From Leucobacter insecticola (lineage in GTDB: Bacteria > Actinomycetota > Actinomycetes > Actinomycetales > Microbacteriaceae), in NCBI RefSeq assembly GCF_011382965.1, contig NZ_CP049934.1, forward strand, positions 2,108,001 to 2,172,000: a stretch of 64,000 nucleotides of DNA, read 5' to 3'. Position numbers and translations under genes: made by a program. Shown one piece after another: positions 40,675-50,045 of the stretch (its first letter is position 1; each line of letters begins with the position of its first letter). The notes under the pieces were generated by a model. The model did no database searches, was not told the origin of the DNA, and saw only the letters and a list, made by a program, of their open reading frames with translations.

Positions 40675-42197
40675 TCAAGAATACCGTGCTGAGACCTCAG
40701 CGAGGGCTGCAAGCAACGGCGCGGCCTTCAGGTGCTTCTCGCGCAGCTCAGCTGCGGGCTCGGAATCAGCGGTAATCCCGCCTCCCGCGCCCACGCGCGC
40801 CTGCCGAAATCGGCCAGTCGCAGAGTCTGGCTCGCGCAGTTCGATCCCACGAATTGTCATTGCAAGCTCGGCGTCTCCCCGTACATCAAGCCACCCGAAA
40901 CAACCCGAATAGAGTCCTCGCGGGCCGGCTTCCATCTCCGCCAGGATCTCAACCGCGCGACGCTTGGGTGCGCCAGTCATCGAGCCTCCGGGAAAGGTCA
41001 CCGAAATCGCATCGACCGTATCGAACCTTAGATCCAGGTCGCCCGAGACCGTACTCACCAGCTGATGCACGTGCGGGTGCGTCTCGACATATCGGAATCC
41101 GTCCACGCGCACACTCGCTGGCGTGCACACCCGACTGAGGTCGTTTCGCATGAGATCCACAATCATGAGGTTCTCGGCGAGTTCTTTGGGATCGGCGGCA
41201 AGTTCCGCGGCGTATTCCCTATCGCGTTCTGGATCAGCGCTTCGCGGTCGCGTTCCTTTAATCGGGTGCGTCGCAACCGTGGATCCCTGCACGCTCAAGA
41301 ACCGCTCCGGGCTGGCCGAGACGAGCGCGCGATCCCCCGCAACGATCACGCCGCCGCGAATCGCCCCGCCTCGATTGCGCAGCGAGAGGTAAAGATCCAG
41401 CGGGTCGAAGTGCCCGCGCATCGTCGCCGTATCGGTGAGGCAGAGTACATATGCATCACCGTCGGCGATGGCGCTCTTACCCTCCGCGACGCGCGCACAG
41501 TACTCCGCATCACTGTGTCGCCATTGCGCCCCCAGCCGGGACGCATCCTGCGTTGACGTGCCAACCCATCCGTCATCCCGCGTTCGCCGGACACCCCACC
41601 CGTCATCCTGCGTTCGCCGAACACCCCATCCGTCATCCTGCGTTCGCTCGCGAATCGCAGGATCATCGCGGTCTGAGTACCCCTCCGCCACCAAACGTTC
41701 TTCGTGTGCGGAATCCGTGCCGTGCGCCCCAGTCACCAACGCACCCCCAAATCGCAGCACCCACGCGTCGAGCGCGGCGTCGCTAGAACCTCGGAGCTCT
41801 GCCCGCCCTCCGCTTCGTTGATCGCAAGCACGGTGTCGATCCGCAGTGCGAAGCCCGGTGAGGCATCATCCGGCGTGGGATCGAGCCCCAGCAGCCCCAC
41901 CCCAAACTCGTAGCCCAGGGCGAGGATCCAGCCCCCAAAGAAACCTCGGCCGTCGGAACCGTTCTCTTCTCGCAAAGAGGTCAAAAACTCCAGCTCGCGG
42001 CGGAGCTCCGCCACGCGCACTTCCGACGCGATGCCGAGGTAGCTCCAGCCGCCATCAGCCTCACCGTCGAGCCAGAACCAGCCGGCCGAGGCAGCAGCAG
42101 CCAGGCGCCTCGCCACGGCTCCGAGATCGTGCGGGAACGGAACGGGCCGCGCGATCCAGCGCCCCCGCCTTCGCCCGCGTTCTACTGCGCCACTCAC
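40675..42197 (-). CDS. pabB: Aminodeoxychorismate/anthranilate synthase component I (frameshifted, with repeat insertion)
   Basis: A chorismate-using enzyme, most likely PabB, since pabC lies next to it, feeding folate synthesis. The chorismate-binding domain holds THPIKGTRPR, ENLMIVDLMRNDLSRVCTPASV and SVTFPGGSMTGAPKRRAVEI. The N-terminal domain is in another frame; one base is missing between about 41775 and 41795, near VLATPALDAWVLRFGGALVTG. The restored length is about 507 residues. Between the two domains is an odd stretch of three DDGWGVRRT-type repeats, encoded by three 30-bp units of a REP-like element. The start (GTG 42197) is uncertain, because the candidate ribosome site abuts it. 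TrpE is possible but less likely. Confidence 0.82.
41565..41664. repeat. Three 30-bp tandem units of a REP-like element inside pabB
   Basis: CCGTCATCC(T/C)GCGTTCGC occurs at 41570, 41600 and 41630, in frame with pabB. The last unit is completed by a loop and CGCAGGAT (41656-41663), which pairs with ATCCTGCG (41635-41642). Each unit adds ten residues to the protein. Confidence 0.85.
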
Positions 42198-42253
42198 CCT
42201 CCCAGCGTAGTGCCCACTCAGCCCTGCCCCACCCTGCCGCCGCCGCAGACATG

Positions 42254-42300
42254 AGGCGTGAGGCGTGTGTTGCGTGTGGCGTGTGGCGTGTGGCGTGTGC
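42254..42300. repeat. GCGTGTG-type short tandem repeat
   Basis: Units of GGCGTGTG and close variants run for about 45 bp between pabB and pabC. Replication slippage would make this a variable site. Such runs are also prone to assembly error. Confidence 0.7.
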
Positions 42301-42346
42301 GCAGATTGTTCTTTTGCGCCACGATAAGAACCATTTGCGCACACAC
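42295..42346. repeat. Palindromic stem-loop element, copy 1
   Basis: A 52-bp sequence with outer arms GTGTGCGCA and TGCGCACAC and inner arms TGTTCTT and AAGAACC around the core TGCGCCACGATA. It matches a second copy at 61728-61777 in layout and in most of its core. It sits in the gap between divergent pabB and pabC. Confidence 0.75.
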
Positions 42347-42414
42347 CAACACCAACTTGGCGCAGCCCAGCCGGGCATGGTCAGGGACGGGAGCGCGGAT
42401 GGTACGCTCGCGGC

Positions 42415-43313
42415 ATGAGAACGTGGGCGAACGCTGAAGCCTTTGTGGGCACGAGCGGGTGGTGCGCAGATACGATCTCGCGACGGCCAGCGAAACGCGG
42501 CGGAGAGAGCCAGAGGCCCATCCTGGCACTCGCGGCGCCGGCGCCTTTCCCACTCGGCTACTCGGTGCTCGGGTGACTGCGGATCAGCGCCGCCTGCTCG
42601 TCGCCGATTCGTTTCGGGTACGAGTGAATCCCGCGACAGGGCAGCCCGAGGTGCGAGGTTGGGATCGGCACCTGGCGAGATTTCTGACCGGGGTTTGTGC
42701 GGTGACGGAGAGTCAATCGGCGGACGGGTTTCTCGCAGACGCTGTTTCACGCATTCAGGAGTACGGCGAGGGGTTTCCGCGGCTCGAACTGTGGGGCGGC
42801 GCGGGGCAGGATCCCGAGTTCGCGCTGAGCCTCCGTCCACTCCCAGAACTCGGCACCCAGCTCGAAATGCGCAGCTTTTCGGGATTCACCCTTGAATCCC
42901 GAGCCCGTAAGGGACCCAACATTGCCCGCCTCGCCGAACTCAACCGAGAACTTGGCGCCGAGGCGCTGCTCACGGACGCTGAAGGCTACGCACTTGAAGG
43001 CGCCACCACGAGCCTCGTGTGGTGGGACCCTACCGACCAAGAGGGCTATGTCGTCGAAGCACGCAGACATCGAGTCGCTTCAGTCACTGAACAACTTCTC
43101 ACTCATGAATTTGCCATTGCTCCTAGCAGGATCTCCCCCGCGGACCTCACCCAGTGTGAGGTGTGGGCGGTGAACGCTCTCCACGGCATCCGTGTAGTCA
43201 CCGCAATCGACGGGGTTCCCACCCAGCACCCTCAGGAAGCCCGGCTGAAGTGGTTCAGAGAGGCCCTCGACCGCTATTGGCAACCACTCACCCAGCCAGA
43301 TCAGCGCGCGTAG
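42415..43313 (+). CDS. pabC: Aminodeoxychorismate lyase/class IV aminotransferase (PabC-like, possibly frameshifted)
   Basis: A class IV (fold-type IV) PLP enzyme, probably PabC, which makes 4-aminobenzoate from aminodeoxychorismate. The signatures include RRLLVADSFRVRVN, EALLTDAEGYALEGATTSLVWWD and EVWAVNALHGIRVVTAID. A GTG at 42573 gives a 246-residue protein that lacks the usual N terminus. ATG at 42415 opens another frame for 53 codons, ending exactly at GGGTGA (42571-42576). One added G joins them as VLGVTADQRRLLVADSF and gives 299 residues. A TACGCT hexamer six bases before the ATG could be a -10. It faces pabB divergently. Confidence 0.78.
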
Positions 43314-43899
43314 GGGTCGTTTGGATTTGTCACCACGGTGCGCCTGAGTACAACGAGAGCTTCTTGCTTACCGATCACTTGCTCCTCACCCCATAACCCA
43401 ACGTCGCGCAGTTGAGAGTAGTGATCCGGAATCTGAAGCCACTGCCAGACAAAGGCGAGTGCGGCCTCGTTTCGCGCGCTAATCTCCGGTGTATCTCGGT
43501 ACATCCATTGCTTCAGCTCCATGTCGCCATCAAGCGTGCGAAATATGAGGGTGTGAGGCCCGGCGACATCTGGCCCATGAGGCGGCGAATGTGCACCAGC
43601 ATGGCTAGACGTGAGGCATACAGGGGGCGAGATCTGTTCGAGAAGAAGATCCCGTTATCGAAATCGAAGCTGACTCGTTTCTTCAGCTGCGCGATCATGA
43701 TCGGCACGATCACCGCGTTTACGAGTGGAATCGCGATCAAAACGGCAACCCCGGTCGAGGTCATTCCTCTTCCCAAGATCGCTGAGGGCAGCAGCGTAAC
43801 GAGCGCAATGATCAAGAAACTGCCGTTTAATCCCCAAAACAGCCACAACCAGGCCCGCGGATTCTGCTCTGGAAATGTGTAGATCCCGGTGTACCTCAT
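43301..43899 (-). CDS. Hypothetical two-helix membrane protein (frameshifted)
   Basis: About 199 residues after repair. Two helices (FWGLNGSFLIIALVTLLPSAI and VAVLIAIPLVNAVIVPIMIA) form a hairpin in the N-terminal half. A cytoplasmic domain with SFDFDNGIFFSNRSRPLYASRL follows. At the CCC run 43559-43561 one added base gives GPHTLIFRTLDGDMELKQW and joins the two parts. I do not recognise the family. The gene overlaps cydC by four bases, so it may be co-expressed with the cydDC exporter, and its end overlaps the pabC end by 13 bp in convergent orientation. Confidence 0.7.
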
Positions 43900-45635
43900 C
43901 CTGGCACCACTTCTCCGGGCGCGGGCAGTTCGAGGGTCTTACTCTCAATACCCGCGGGAATCTCCGTATGGGTGATGAGCACGACCGCCCGGTCAGAGGG
44001 CACTGCGCCGATGAGATCCGTGAGGAGCCGATCGGCGAGTTCCCGGTCCACGCCGGCGGTCGGCTCGTCAAGCACCACCACAGGGAAATCTGCGAGCAGT
44101 GCACGCGCGAGCGCGATGCGCTGCGCCTGACCACCGGACACGAGTGCGCCGCGCTCGCCGACCTGCGCGTCGAGGCCACCGCGGGTGCGCGCCCACTCGC
44201 TCAAGCCGACCTGTTCGAGCACCGCCATCAGTTCGTCATCCGTCGCGGAGTCGCGCGCAAACTTGAGATTCTGGCGCAGATCTGTGTCGAACAGGTGCGG
44301 GTTCTGCTCGCAAAGCCCCACTATCTGACGCAGAACCCTCCCGGGAAGTGTCCGCGCCTCAACGCCGCGCACCCGGTAGCTGCCCGCATACTCCAGGAAG
44401 CGCACGAGCACGAGCGCCAGCGTGCTTTTGCCCGCGCCGCTCTCCCCCGTCACGACCAGCGTCTCACCGCTGTGCAGCGCAAAACTGATGCCACTAAACG
44501 CGGTACGCGATGCGCCAGGGTGCCGTGCAGACAAGTCGGTCACTTCGATCAGCGGCGCGGCCGCATCGCCGACATCGCTGCCTCGGGCATCGGCCCCGGC
44601 CGAAGCAGCATCTCCGTCATTCACTGCAGGATCCACCGGAATCTCCGGCGGCAAGTCCTCGTTCGTCAGCGACGCCACTCGGTCCGCGCTCGCTTCGACC
44701 GTGCGCCTCGCAGCGATCGCCGCGGGATACTGCGCGAATACCTCGAACACTGCCGCGGGCACAACGACGATCGCGCCAAACATCGCGGTGGTCATCGCGG
44801 TGCCGAGCCCCGGCAGGAGCACCCACAGGACAAGCAACGAGCCAGCGCCGGATACCAGCGCCAGGATCGCACCAGTGAGCCCCGCAGCGCGGCTGCGCTC
44901 CAACTGCACCCGGGCGAGCCTGGCTTCACAGTCGGAGATTCGCTGACGCTGCAGACCGACCGCACCAAAGGCCGCGAGCACTTCCGAGGCCGCCAAGCGC
45001 TCGAGCAGTGCGTCGACGAGGGCCGCGCGGGCGAGACTCAACTCGCGGTCGCTGCGTCCGGCAATCCGGTTTGCCAGCCACACGGCGAGGAGCCCGGCAA
45101 CGAGAACACACGCGGCAAGTATGAGGGCGGCGGGGATCGAAGCGACGCCGATCAGCAGCAGGCTCAGCCCGACCACCACCGCGCTCACCACGATCGGCTG
45201 GCGCACCCGCAGAGGCTCATCCTGTAACTGATCAACATCATCGACAAACGCCGCGAGGACTTCACCCCGACGGCGAGTCTCAATCGCGCCGGGAACTCGC
45301 GGCACGAGCGCCTCAAACGTGGTGGTGCGAAGCTTTGCGAGCTGTGCAAGCGCCGCATCATGGCTGAACATGCGCTCCGTGTATCGGAACGCTGCCCGCC
45401 CAATCGCGAGCGCACGCACCCCGACAATCGCGAACGTCAGGTGCAGGATGGGCGGCTGGTCTCCGGCACGGGTGATCAGCCACATGCTCAGCGCGAGCAA
45501 ACCCACCGCTGAGGCGTCAGCGAGCACGCCAACGCTGAGGCCTGGAAGACTCCGCTTCCGGCTCGGCATGGCGCGTTGCAAGACCGCCTGCCGGTCGGTG
45601 AGTCGTTTCGTCGTATCCGTTCGGCGATCGCTCAC
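43896..45635 (-). CDS. cydC: Cytochrome bd assembly ABC exporter subunit CydC
   Basis: A 579-residue half-transporter ABC protein. Six N-terminal helices are followed by a nucleotide-binding domain with Walker A VVTGESGAGKSTLALVLVRF, Q loop LCEQNPHLFD, signature LVSGGQAQRIALARAL and Walker B VVVLDEPTAG. CydCD exports thiols (cysteine, glutathione) and/or heme, needed to assemble cytochrome bd oxidase. It overlaps cydD by four bases. A low-complexity Asp/Ala stretch links the two halves. Confidence 0.92.
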   Translation of the reverse strand: MSDRRTDTTKRLTDRQAVLQRAMPSRKRSLPGLSVGVLADASAVGLLALSMWLITRAGDQPPILHLTFAIVGVRALAIGRAAFRYTERMFSHDAALAQLAKLRTTTFEALVPRVPGAIETRRRGEVLAAFVDDVDQLQDEPLRVRQPIVVSAVVVGLSLLLIGVASIPAALILAACVLVAGLLAVWLANRIAGRSDRELSLARAALVDALLERLAASEVLAAFGAVGLQRQRISDCEARLARVQLERSRAAGLTGAILALVSGAGSLLVLWVLLPGLGTAMTTAMFGAIVVVPAAVFEVFAQYPAAIAARRTVEASADRVASLTNEDLPPEIPVDPAVNDGDAASAGADARGSDVGDAAAPLIEVTDLSARHPGASRTAFSGISFALHSGETLVVTGESGAGKSTLALVLVRFLEYAGSYRVRGVEARTLPGRVLRQIVGLCEQNPHLFDTDLRQNLKFARDSATDDELMAVLEQVGLSEWARTRGGLDAQVGERGALVSGGQAQRIALARALLADFPVVVLDEPTAGVDRELADRLLTDLIGAVPSDRAVVLITHTEIPAGIESKTLELPAPGEVVPG

Positions 45636-47308
45636 GCTGTCACCTCGGTTTCTGCCGCGGGTGACTCCGAGTACGCTGCTCCCGCAACACGTACCACCCG
45701 ATCTGCCGCTTCAAGTACTCCTGGTCGATGGCTCACCACGAGCACCGCGCGGCCAGCATTCGCCTCGGCGCGCAGTGCAGCGCAGATCGCCGCCTCACTC
45801 GCGGCATCGAGCGCCGAGGTCGGTTCGTCGAGCAACACTGCGCCGACGTCATACCGCCATGCGCGATACAGGCAGCGGGCGATACTCACACGCTGCGCTT
45901 GCCCGCCGGAGAGTCCTGCTCCCGATGCGCCGAGTACCGTGTTTTGGGCGAGGCCGGGGAGCGCGGCGGCAACGAGGGCACGATCGATCATCTCCGCATC
46001 AGGCTCGGGATCACCCAGCGCGACGTTACTCGCCACGGTGCCCTGCAAGAGCCCCGCGCGCTGGCCCACCCAGGCGACCTCGTAGGGGCGGTAGACGGTA
46101 CCTGCGCTCTGATTGACAAAACCTAACAGCGCTGAAAGCAACGTCGACTTGCCAGACCCGGAAGGGCCCGCAAGCACAACTAGTTCGCCAGGCGCGACCT
46201 CAAAACTCACCGGTTCCATGATGGAGCGACCGTTCCGCGTGATCTCGACACCGGCAAAGCCCAGCGGACTCCGCTCCCCGCGTGCTTCATACCCGTCCAC
46301 GATCCAGCCCGCGTCTGCGCTGCCTTCGATGATCTCAAACACCTCAGCCGAAGCCGACAACCCCTCAGTCGACGCGTGGAAAGCCGCCCCCACCTGGCGG
46401 ATCGGAATGAATACCTCGGGGAGCAGCAGCAACACAAACAAACCAAGCGCGAGCGGAAAATCGCCGCTGACGAGGCGGGTGCCCACCGTCACCGCAACGA
46501 GAGCAATCGAAAAGGTACCGGCAAGATCAAGCACAAAACCGGAAAGGAAGGTAACCCGCAACACCTTCATGGTGCGCGAGCGATACTCGTCGGTCTCGCG
46601 CGCAATTCGTTCGCTCTGGCGCTGTTCACGACCAAAAATCTTGAGGGTGGAGAGTCCGGAGACGACGTCAAGAAACGACGCAGAAAGGTGCTGCAGCTGC
46701 GCCCACTGGCGGTCTTGCACTGCCTGCGTGGCCATGCCGATCATAATCATGAATAGCGGGATCACCGGAAAGACGATCAACACGGTGATCGCGCTGACCG
46801 GGTCCGCGAGGAAGACTGAGAGAACAAGCAAGGGGGTCGCGATCACGGTCAGGATCAGCTGTGGCACGTAGCCTGAAAAATAGCCGTCGAGCGCATCGAG
46901 CCCGCGTCCTAGCGAGGTCGTGAGTTCCGCATCGGACTTGCCATCGCCGCGTTCCGGAGATCCCACATCAAGCGCATCAAGCGCCGCACCGCGCAGTTGC
47001 TGTTTCACCTTGACCGCGCCCCGCGCGGCGACCACGTCGGTGCCCCAGGAGGCGAGCGAGCGCAGGAACAGCGCGGCGACCGCGACGAGTGCCAGCCAAG
47101 AAAGATCCGTGAGGGCAAAGGATCCATCGCTCACCAAGCCCGTCGGCATGCCGATAATCGGCAGTACCGCCGCCGCAATCATCTGCGCGAGACTCCAACA
47201 CCACGCAATAATTGCGAGAGTGCGGAGGAGCCCGAAGAGCGCTCCCAGAACGAACACACCGCGCGCAGCCCGGGCATAGCGCAGCAATCTCGGATCGAGC
47301 GGTTTCAT
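45632..47308 (-). CDS. cydD: Cytochrome bd assembly ABC exporter subunit CydD
   Basis: A 558-residue half-transporter that pairs with CydC. The membrane region holds the GTFSIALVAVTVGTRLVSGDFPLALGLFVLLLLPEVFIPIRQVGAAFH segment typical of CydD, and the ATP-binding domain has VVLAGPSGSGKSTLLSAL, GLSGGQAQRVSIARCLYRAW and VLLDEPTSALD. It is co-linear with cydC. A terminator separates it from cydB, so its expression may rely on read-through or a private promoter. Confidence 0.93.
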   Translation of the reverse strand: MKPLDPRLLRYARAARGVFVLGALFGLLRTLAIIAWCWSLAQMIAAAVLPIIGMPTGLVSDGSFALTDLSWLALVAVAALFLRSLASWGTDVVAARGAVKVKQQLRGAALDALDVGSPERGDGKSDAELTTSLGRGLDALDGYFSGYVPQLILTVIATPLLVLSVFLADPVSAITVLIVFPVIPLFMIMIGMATQAVQDRQWAQLQHLSASFLDVVSGLSTLKIFGREQRQSERIARETDEYRSRTMKVLRVTFLSGFVLDLAGTFSIALVAVTVGTRLVSGDFPLALGLFVLLLLPEVFIPIRQVGAAFHASTEGLSASAEVFEIIEGSADAGWIVDGYEARGERSPLGFAGVEITRNGRSIMEPVSFEVAPGELVVLAGPSGSGKSTLLSALLGFVNQSAGTVYRPYEVAWVGQRAGLLQGTVASNVALGDPEPDAEMIDRALVAAALPGLAQNTVLGASGAGLSGGQAQRVSIARCLYRAWRYDVGAVLLDEPTSALDAASEAAICAALRAEANAGRAVLVVSHRPGVLEAADRVVRVAGAAYSESPAAETEVTA

Positions 47309-47331
47309 TCGGATCCTTTGTCCTCGAGAAC

Positions 47332-47373
47332 GAAAAAACCTGGGCCCGTCCCGAAACGGAAGGGGCCCAGGTT
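47332..47373 (-). terminator. Rho-independent terminator between cydB and cydD
   Basis: On the minus strand CCTGGGCCC and GGGCCCAGG form the stem, followed by TTTTTT (47332-47337). It lies just after the cydB stop and 24 bp before the cydD start. Confidence 0.85.
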
Positions 47374-47389
47374 CTAATCTATCGCAGCT

Positions 47390-48424
47390 CTAGTGAGCGG
47401 CAGCCGGGATCATCTCGCGCGACAGGCGCTTGCGGAAGATCCAGTATGTCCAGGCCTGGTATGCCAGGACGAGCGGCAGGCAGATCGCTGCGACCCAGGT
47501 CATCAGTTCCAGCGTCTTCTGGGAGCTTGCGGCCCCTTCGATAGACATCGACTCTGCGGCACCCAGGCTTGAGTGCATCAGGTTCGGGAACAGCGCCATG
47601 AAGATCGCGAGCAGCGCGAACGCAATGGCGACCGCATTCCCTGCGAACGCCCAGCCCTCGCGGCCTGCGGCGTTGGCGACCCAGGCTGCGATCAGCGCCA
47701 CCGCGGCAATCGCGGCGCAGACGACGATCAGCAGGATGGTGTCACTGCCCATGTGCATGATGATGGTCCAGACCAGGAAGGCAGCGCCGACCACGATTGT
47801 GGCAATGCCGACCTTCTTGGCGAGCGCACGAGCACGATCCCGAATCTCGCCAACCGTCTTCAGTGATACGAACACAAGTCCGTGGTTGAAGACGAGCAGC
47901 AGCATGCAGATGCCACCGAGCAGACCGTACGGGTTCAGCAGCGTCAGCAGCGTTCCTTCGTAGATCCAGCCGCCAGTCTCAACCGTGCGGATCGGCACAC
48001 CCTGCACCAGGTTCGCGAACGCGACACCCCACAGCACGGGGGGAAGCACCGAGCCCCAGAAGATGAACTGGTCGAACCAGCGCGTCCACTTCTGTCCCTT
48101 GCCCTGGTGGCGGTACTCGAAGGAGACACCGCGGAGAATCAGAGCGACGAGGATCAGCAGCAGGGCGAGGTAGAAGCCCGAGAACATCGTGGCATACCAC
48201 TCGGGGAACGCCGCGAAGAGCGACGCACCAGCCACGATAAGCCAGGTCTCGTTGAGATCCCAGACCGGGCCAATCGTGTTGATCAGCACCCGACGATCAG
48301 TGTCGTCCTTGCCGAGGAAGGGAAGCGATATCCCGACACCGAAGTCGAAACCATCGAGCACGAAGTAGCCGATCAGCAGCACTCCGACAATCAAGAACCA
48401 AACAGTTGTGAGTTCCATGTTCAA
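47390..48424 (-). CDS. cydB: Cytochrome bd ubiquinol oxidase subunit II
   Basis: CydB, 344 residues, the second subunit of cytochrome bd, which reduces oxygen with quinol electrons and does not pump protons. Eight helices; GYFVLDGFDFGVGISLPFLGKDDTDRR and VWDLNETWLIVAGASLFAAFPEWYATMFSGFYL are highly typical. It lies 6 bp downstream of cydA. Confidence 0.95.
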   Translation of the reverse strand: MNMELTTVWFLIVGVLLIGYFVLDGFDFGVGISLPFLGKDDTDRRVLINTIGPVWDLNETWLIVAGASLFAAFPEWYATMFSGFYLALLLILVALILRGVSFEYRHQGKGQKWTRWFDQFIFWGSVLPPVLWGVAFANLVQGVPIRTVETGGWIYEGTLLTLLNPYGLLGGICMLLLVFNHGLVFVSLKTVGEIRDRARALAKKVGIATIVVGAAFLVWTIIMHMGSDTILLIVVCAAIAAVALIAAWVANAAGREGWAFAGNAVAIAFALLAIFMALFPNLMHSSLGAAESMSIEGAASSQKTLELMTWVAAICLPLVLAYQAWTYWIFRKRLSREMIPAAAH

Positions 48425-48430
48425 GTCCTC

Positions 48431-49891
48431 CTAGTAGACCGTGGCCAGCTGCTGCTGGTCCGGTTCGCCGGTGCCTTCGCCACCTTCGCCTGGAAGGTGC
48501 TCGATCTCGGGCAGGCCTTCCTTCGCGGCTTTGAAGATGAGCTTGAATTCGACCACAGCGAGTGCGCCGTAGACCAGGGTGAACACGACGAGCGATACGA
48601 GGACCGCCCAGCCGGGTACTCCCGGGGAGACGCCCTGTTCGGTCGTCATCACCCCAAACACGATCCAGGGCTGACGGCCCATCTCGGTGAAGATCCAGCC
48701 GATAAGCGATCCGAGCATCGGGATCGGAGCGGTCCAGATAGCGACCTTCCATACCCAGTTGGGCAGCTCGGTGTTCTTGCGGGTGATCCACAGGCCAACT
48801 GCGGAGACGAGCGCGGCCAGGAAGCCGAGGCCGATCATCCAGCGGAAGGACCAGTAGGTGATCCAGATCACGGGCGCGAACTGACCGTCAGACGGGCAGG
48901 TCAGCAGCGTGTCAGCGCCGGAGCAGTACATCTGCTCGTAGGTGCTCTGCAGATCGCGGATGCCCTCGACCGAACCGTCGAAGGTGCCGTTGGAGAGGAA
49001 TGACAGGAGGTACGGGATACGCACGGAGAAGATCTCGTGTGCGCCGTCCGGCGTACCCAGGCTGAACAGCGAGAAGGAGGCGTCTGCTCCGGAAGCGTTG
49101 TTGTACAGCGCTTCCGCGGCAGCCATCTTCATCGGCTGCGCCTGCGTCATTGTCATGCCGAGCGTGTGACCGGTGAGGCCCACACCGACAAAGGCAAGGA
49201 TGTTGGCCCAGGCGCCGAAGCGGAGAGCGGTGCGCATCTCGTCAACGTACTGGTTGCGCTTCAGGTGCCAGGCAGCGACTGCGACGATCACCGTACCGCC
49301 GAACATGACGGCAGCAAAGATGGTGTGCGGGAACTGTCCGAGGGCGATCGGGTTGGTCAGCACTGCGCCGATATCGACGAGTTCTGCGCGGCCCTTTTCT
49401 GCGTTGATCTCGAAGCCCTGGGGGTTCTGCATGAAGGCGTTCGCCGCAAGGATGAAGTATGCGGAGATCGTCGTGCCGAGCCAGGTGAACCAAATGGTCA
49501 TCAGGTGAATCTTCTTCGGGAGCTTGTCCCAACCGAAGATCCAGAGACCAATAAAGGTCGCTTCGAAGAAGAAGGCGATCAGGCCCTCCATTGCAAGCGG
49601 TGCTCCAAAGATGTCACCGACGAAGCGGGAGTAGTTGGACCAGTTCATACCGAACTGGAACTCCTGCACGATGCCGGTAACGATGCCCATCGCGAAGTTG
49701 ATAAGGAAAATCTTCCCGAACAAACGTGTGAGCTTCAGGTACTTCACTTTGCCGGTGCGCACCCAAACGGTTTGCAGGATCGCGACCAGCAAGCTGAGCC
49801 CGATCGTGAGCGGCACGAAGATGAAGTGATAGAGCGTTGTCAGTCCAAATTGCCAGCGCGCGAGAACGAGCGGGTCAAGAAATTCGTTCAT
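48431..49891 (-). CDS. cydA: Cytochrome bd ubiquinol oxidase subunit I
   Basis: CydA, 486 residues, which carries the three hemes and the quinol site. The N-terminal heme ligand lies in LTTLYHFIFVPLTIGLSLLVAI, and the GRQPWIVFGVMTTEQGVSP motif borders the short Q-loop. A Cys/acidic stretch lies in the periplasmic loop (SGADTLLTCPSDGQFAPV). The ATG at 49891 is preceded by AGGAGCAAC. The operon has a promoter and two inverted repeats upstream. Cytochrome bd supports growth at low oxygen and resists nitric oxide. Confidence 0.96.
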   Translation of the reverse strand: MNEFLDPLVLARWQFGLTTLYHFIFVPLTIGLSLLVAILQTVWVRTGKVKYLKLTRLFGKIFLINFAMGIVTGIVQEFQFGMNWSNYSRFVGDIFGAPLAMEGLIAFFFEATFIGLWIFGWDKLPKKIHLMTIWFTWLGTTISAYFILAANAFMQNPQGFEINAEKGRAELVDIGAVLTNPIALGQFPHTIFAAVMFGGTVIVAVAAWHLKRNQYVDEMRTALRFGAWANILAFVGVGLTGHTLGMTMTQAQPMKMAAAEALYNNASGADASFSLFSLGTPDGAHEIFSVRIPYLLSFLSNGTFDGSVEGIRDLQSTYEQMYCSGADTLLTCPSDGQFAPVIWITYWSFRWMIGLGFLAALVSAVGLWITRKNTELPNWVWKVAIWTAPIPMLGSLIGWIFTEMGRQPWIVFGVMTTEQGVSPGVPGWAVLVSLVVFTLVYGALAVVEFKLIFKAAKEGLPEIEHLPGEGGEGTGEPDQQQLATVY

Positions 49892-49982
49892 GTGTTGCTC
49901 CTGAACGAAGAACGCCGCACCTCACCAGAGGGCAGCACTCCCTTAGTGAGATCCGCAACGGGATGTTATTCCCGCCGGAGCT

Positions 49983-49999
49983 ACTGGTCGGCGACCAGT
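49983..49999. promoter_or_regulatory. Palindromic operator candidate at the cydA transcription start
   Basis: ACTGGTCGGCGACCAGT is a perfect 8-bp inverted repeat with one central base. It starts about 9 bp downstream of the -10 hexamer, where a repressor would block initiation. Confidence 0.6.
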
Positions 50000-50007
50000 C
50001 ATCCACC

Positions 50008-50037
50008 ATAATACCCATTCTGAGAGTTCCCTGCGAA
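50008..50037 (-). promoter_or_regulatory. Candidate sigma-A promoter for cydABDC
   Basis: On the minus strand TTCGCA (50032-50037), 18 bp, TATTAT (50008-50013). The -35 matches the consensus at four of six bases. It precedes cydA by about 115 bp. Confidence 0.5.
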
Positions 50038-50045
50038 TAACTCTC
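50022..50045. promoter_or_regulatory. Inverted repeat over the cydA -35
   Basis: GAGAGTT and AACTCTC (7 bp each) are separated by 10 bp that include the -35 hexamer. Further copies of the half-site AACTCTC (50056-50062) and a related TATTCTC (50071-50077) lie upstream, so a regulator could bind cooperatively. Confidence 0.45.

Noticed and set aside
41565..41664. CRISPR array
   Set aside because: The 30-bp units follow one another without spacers and are in frame in a protein.
42415..42577. Separate small gene of 53 codons upstream of pabC
   Set aside because: Adding one G at 42571-42573 fuses it smoothly to PabC and gives a family-typical length, so a separate product is less likely, though not excluded.
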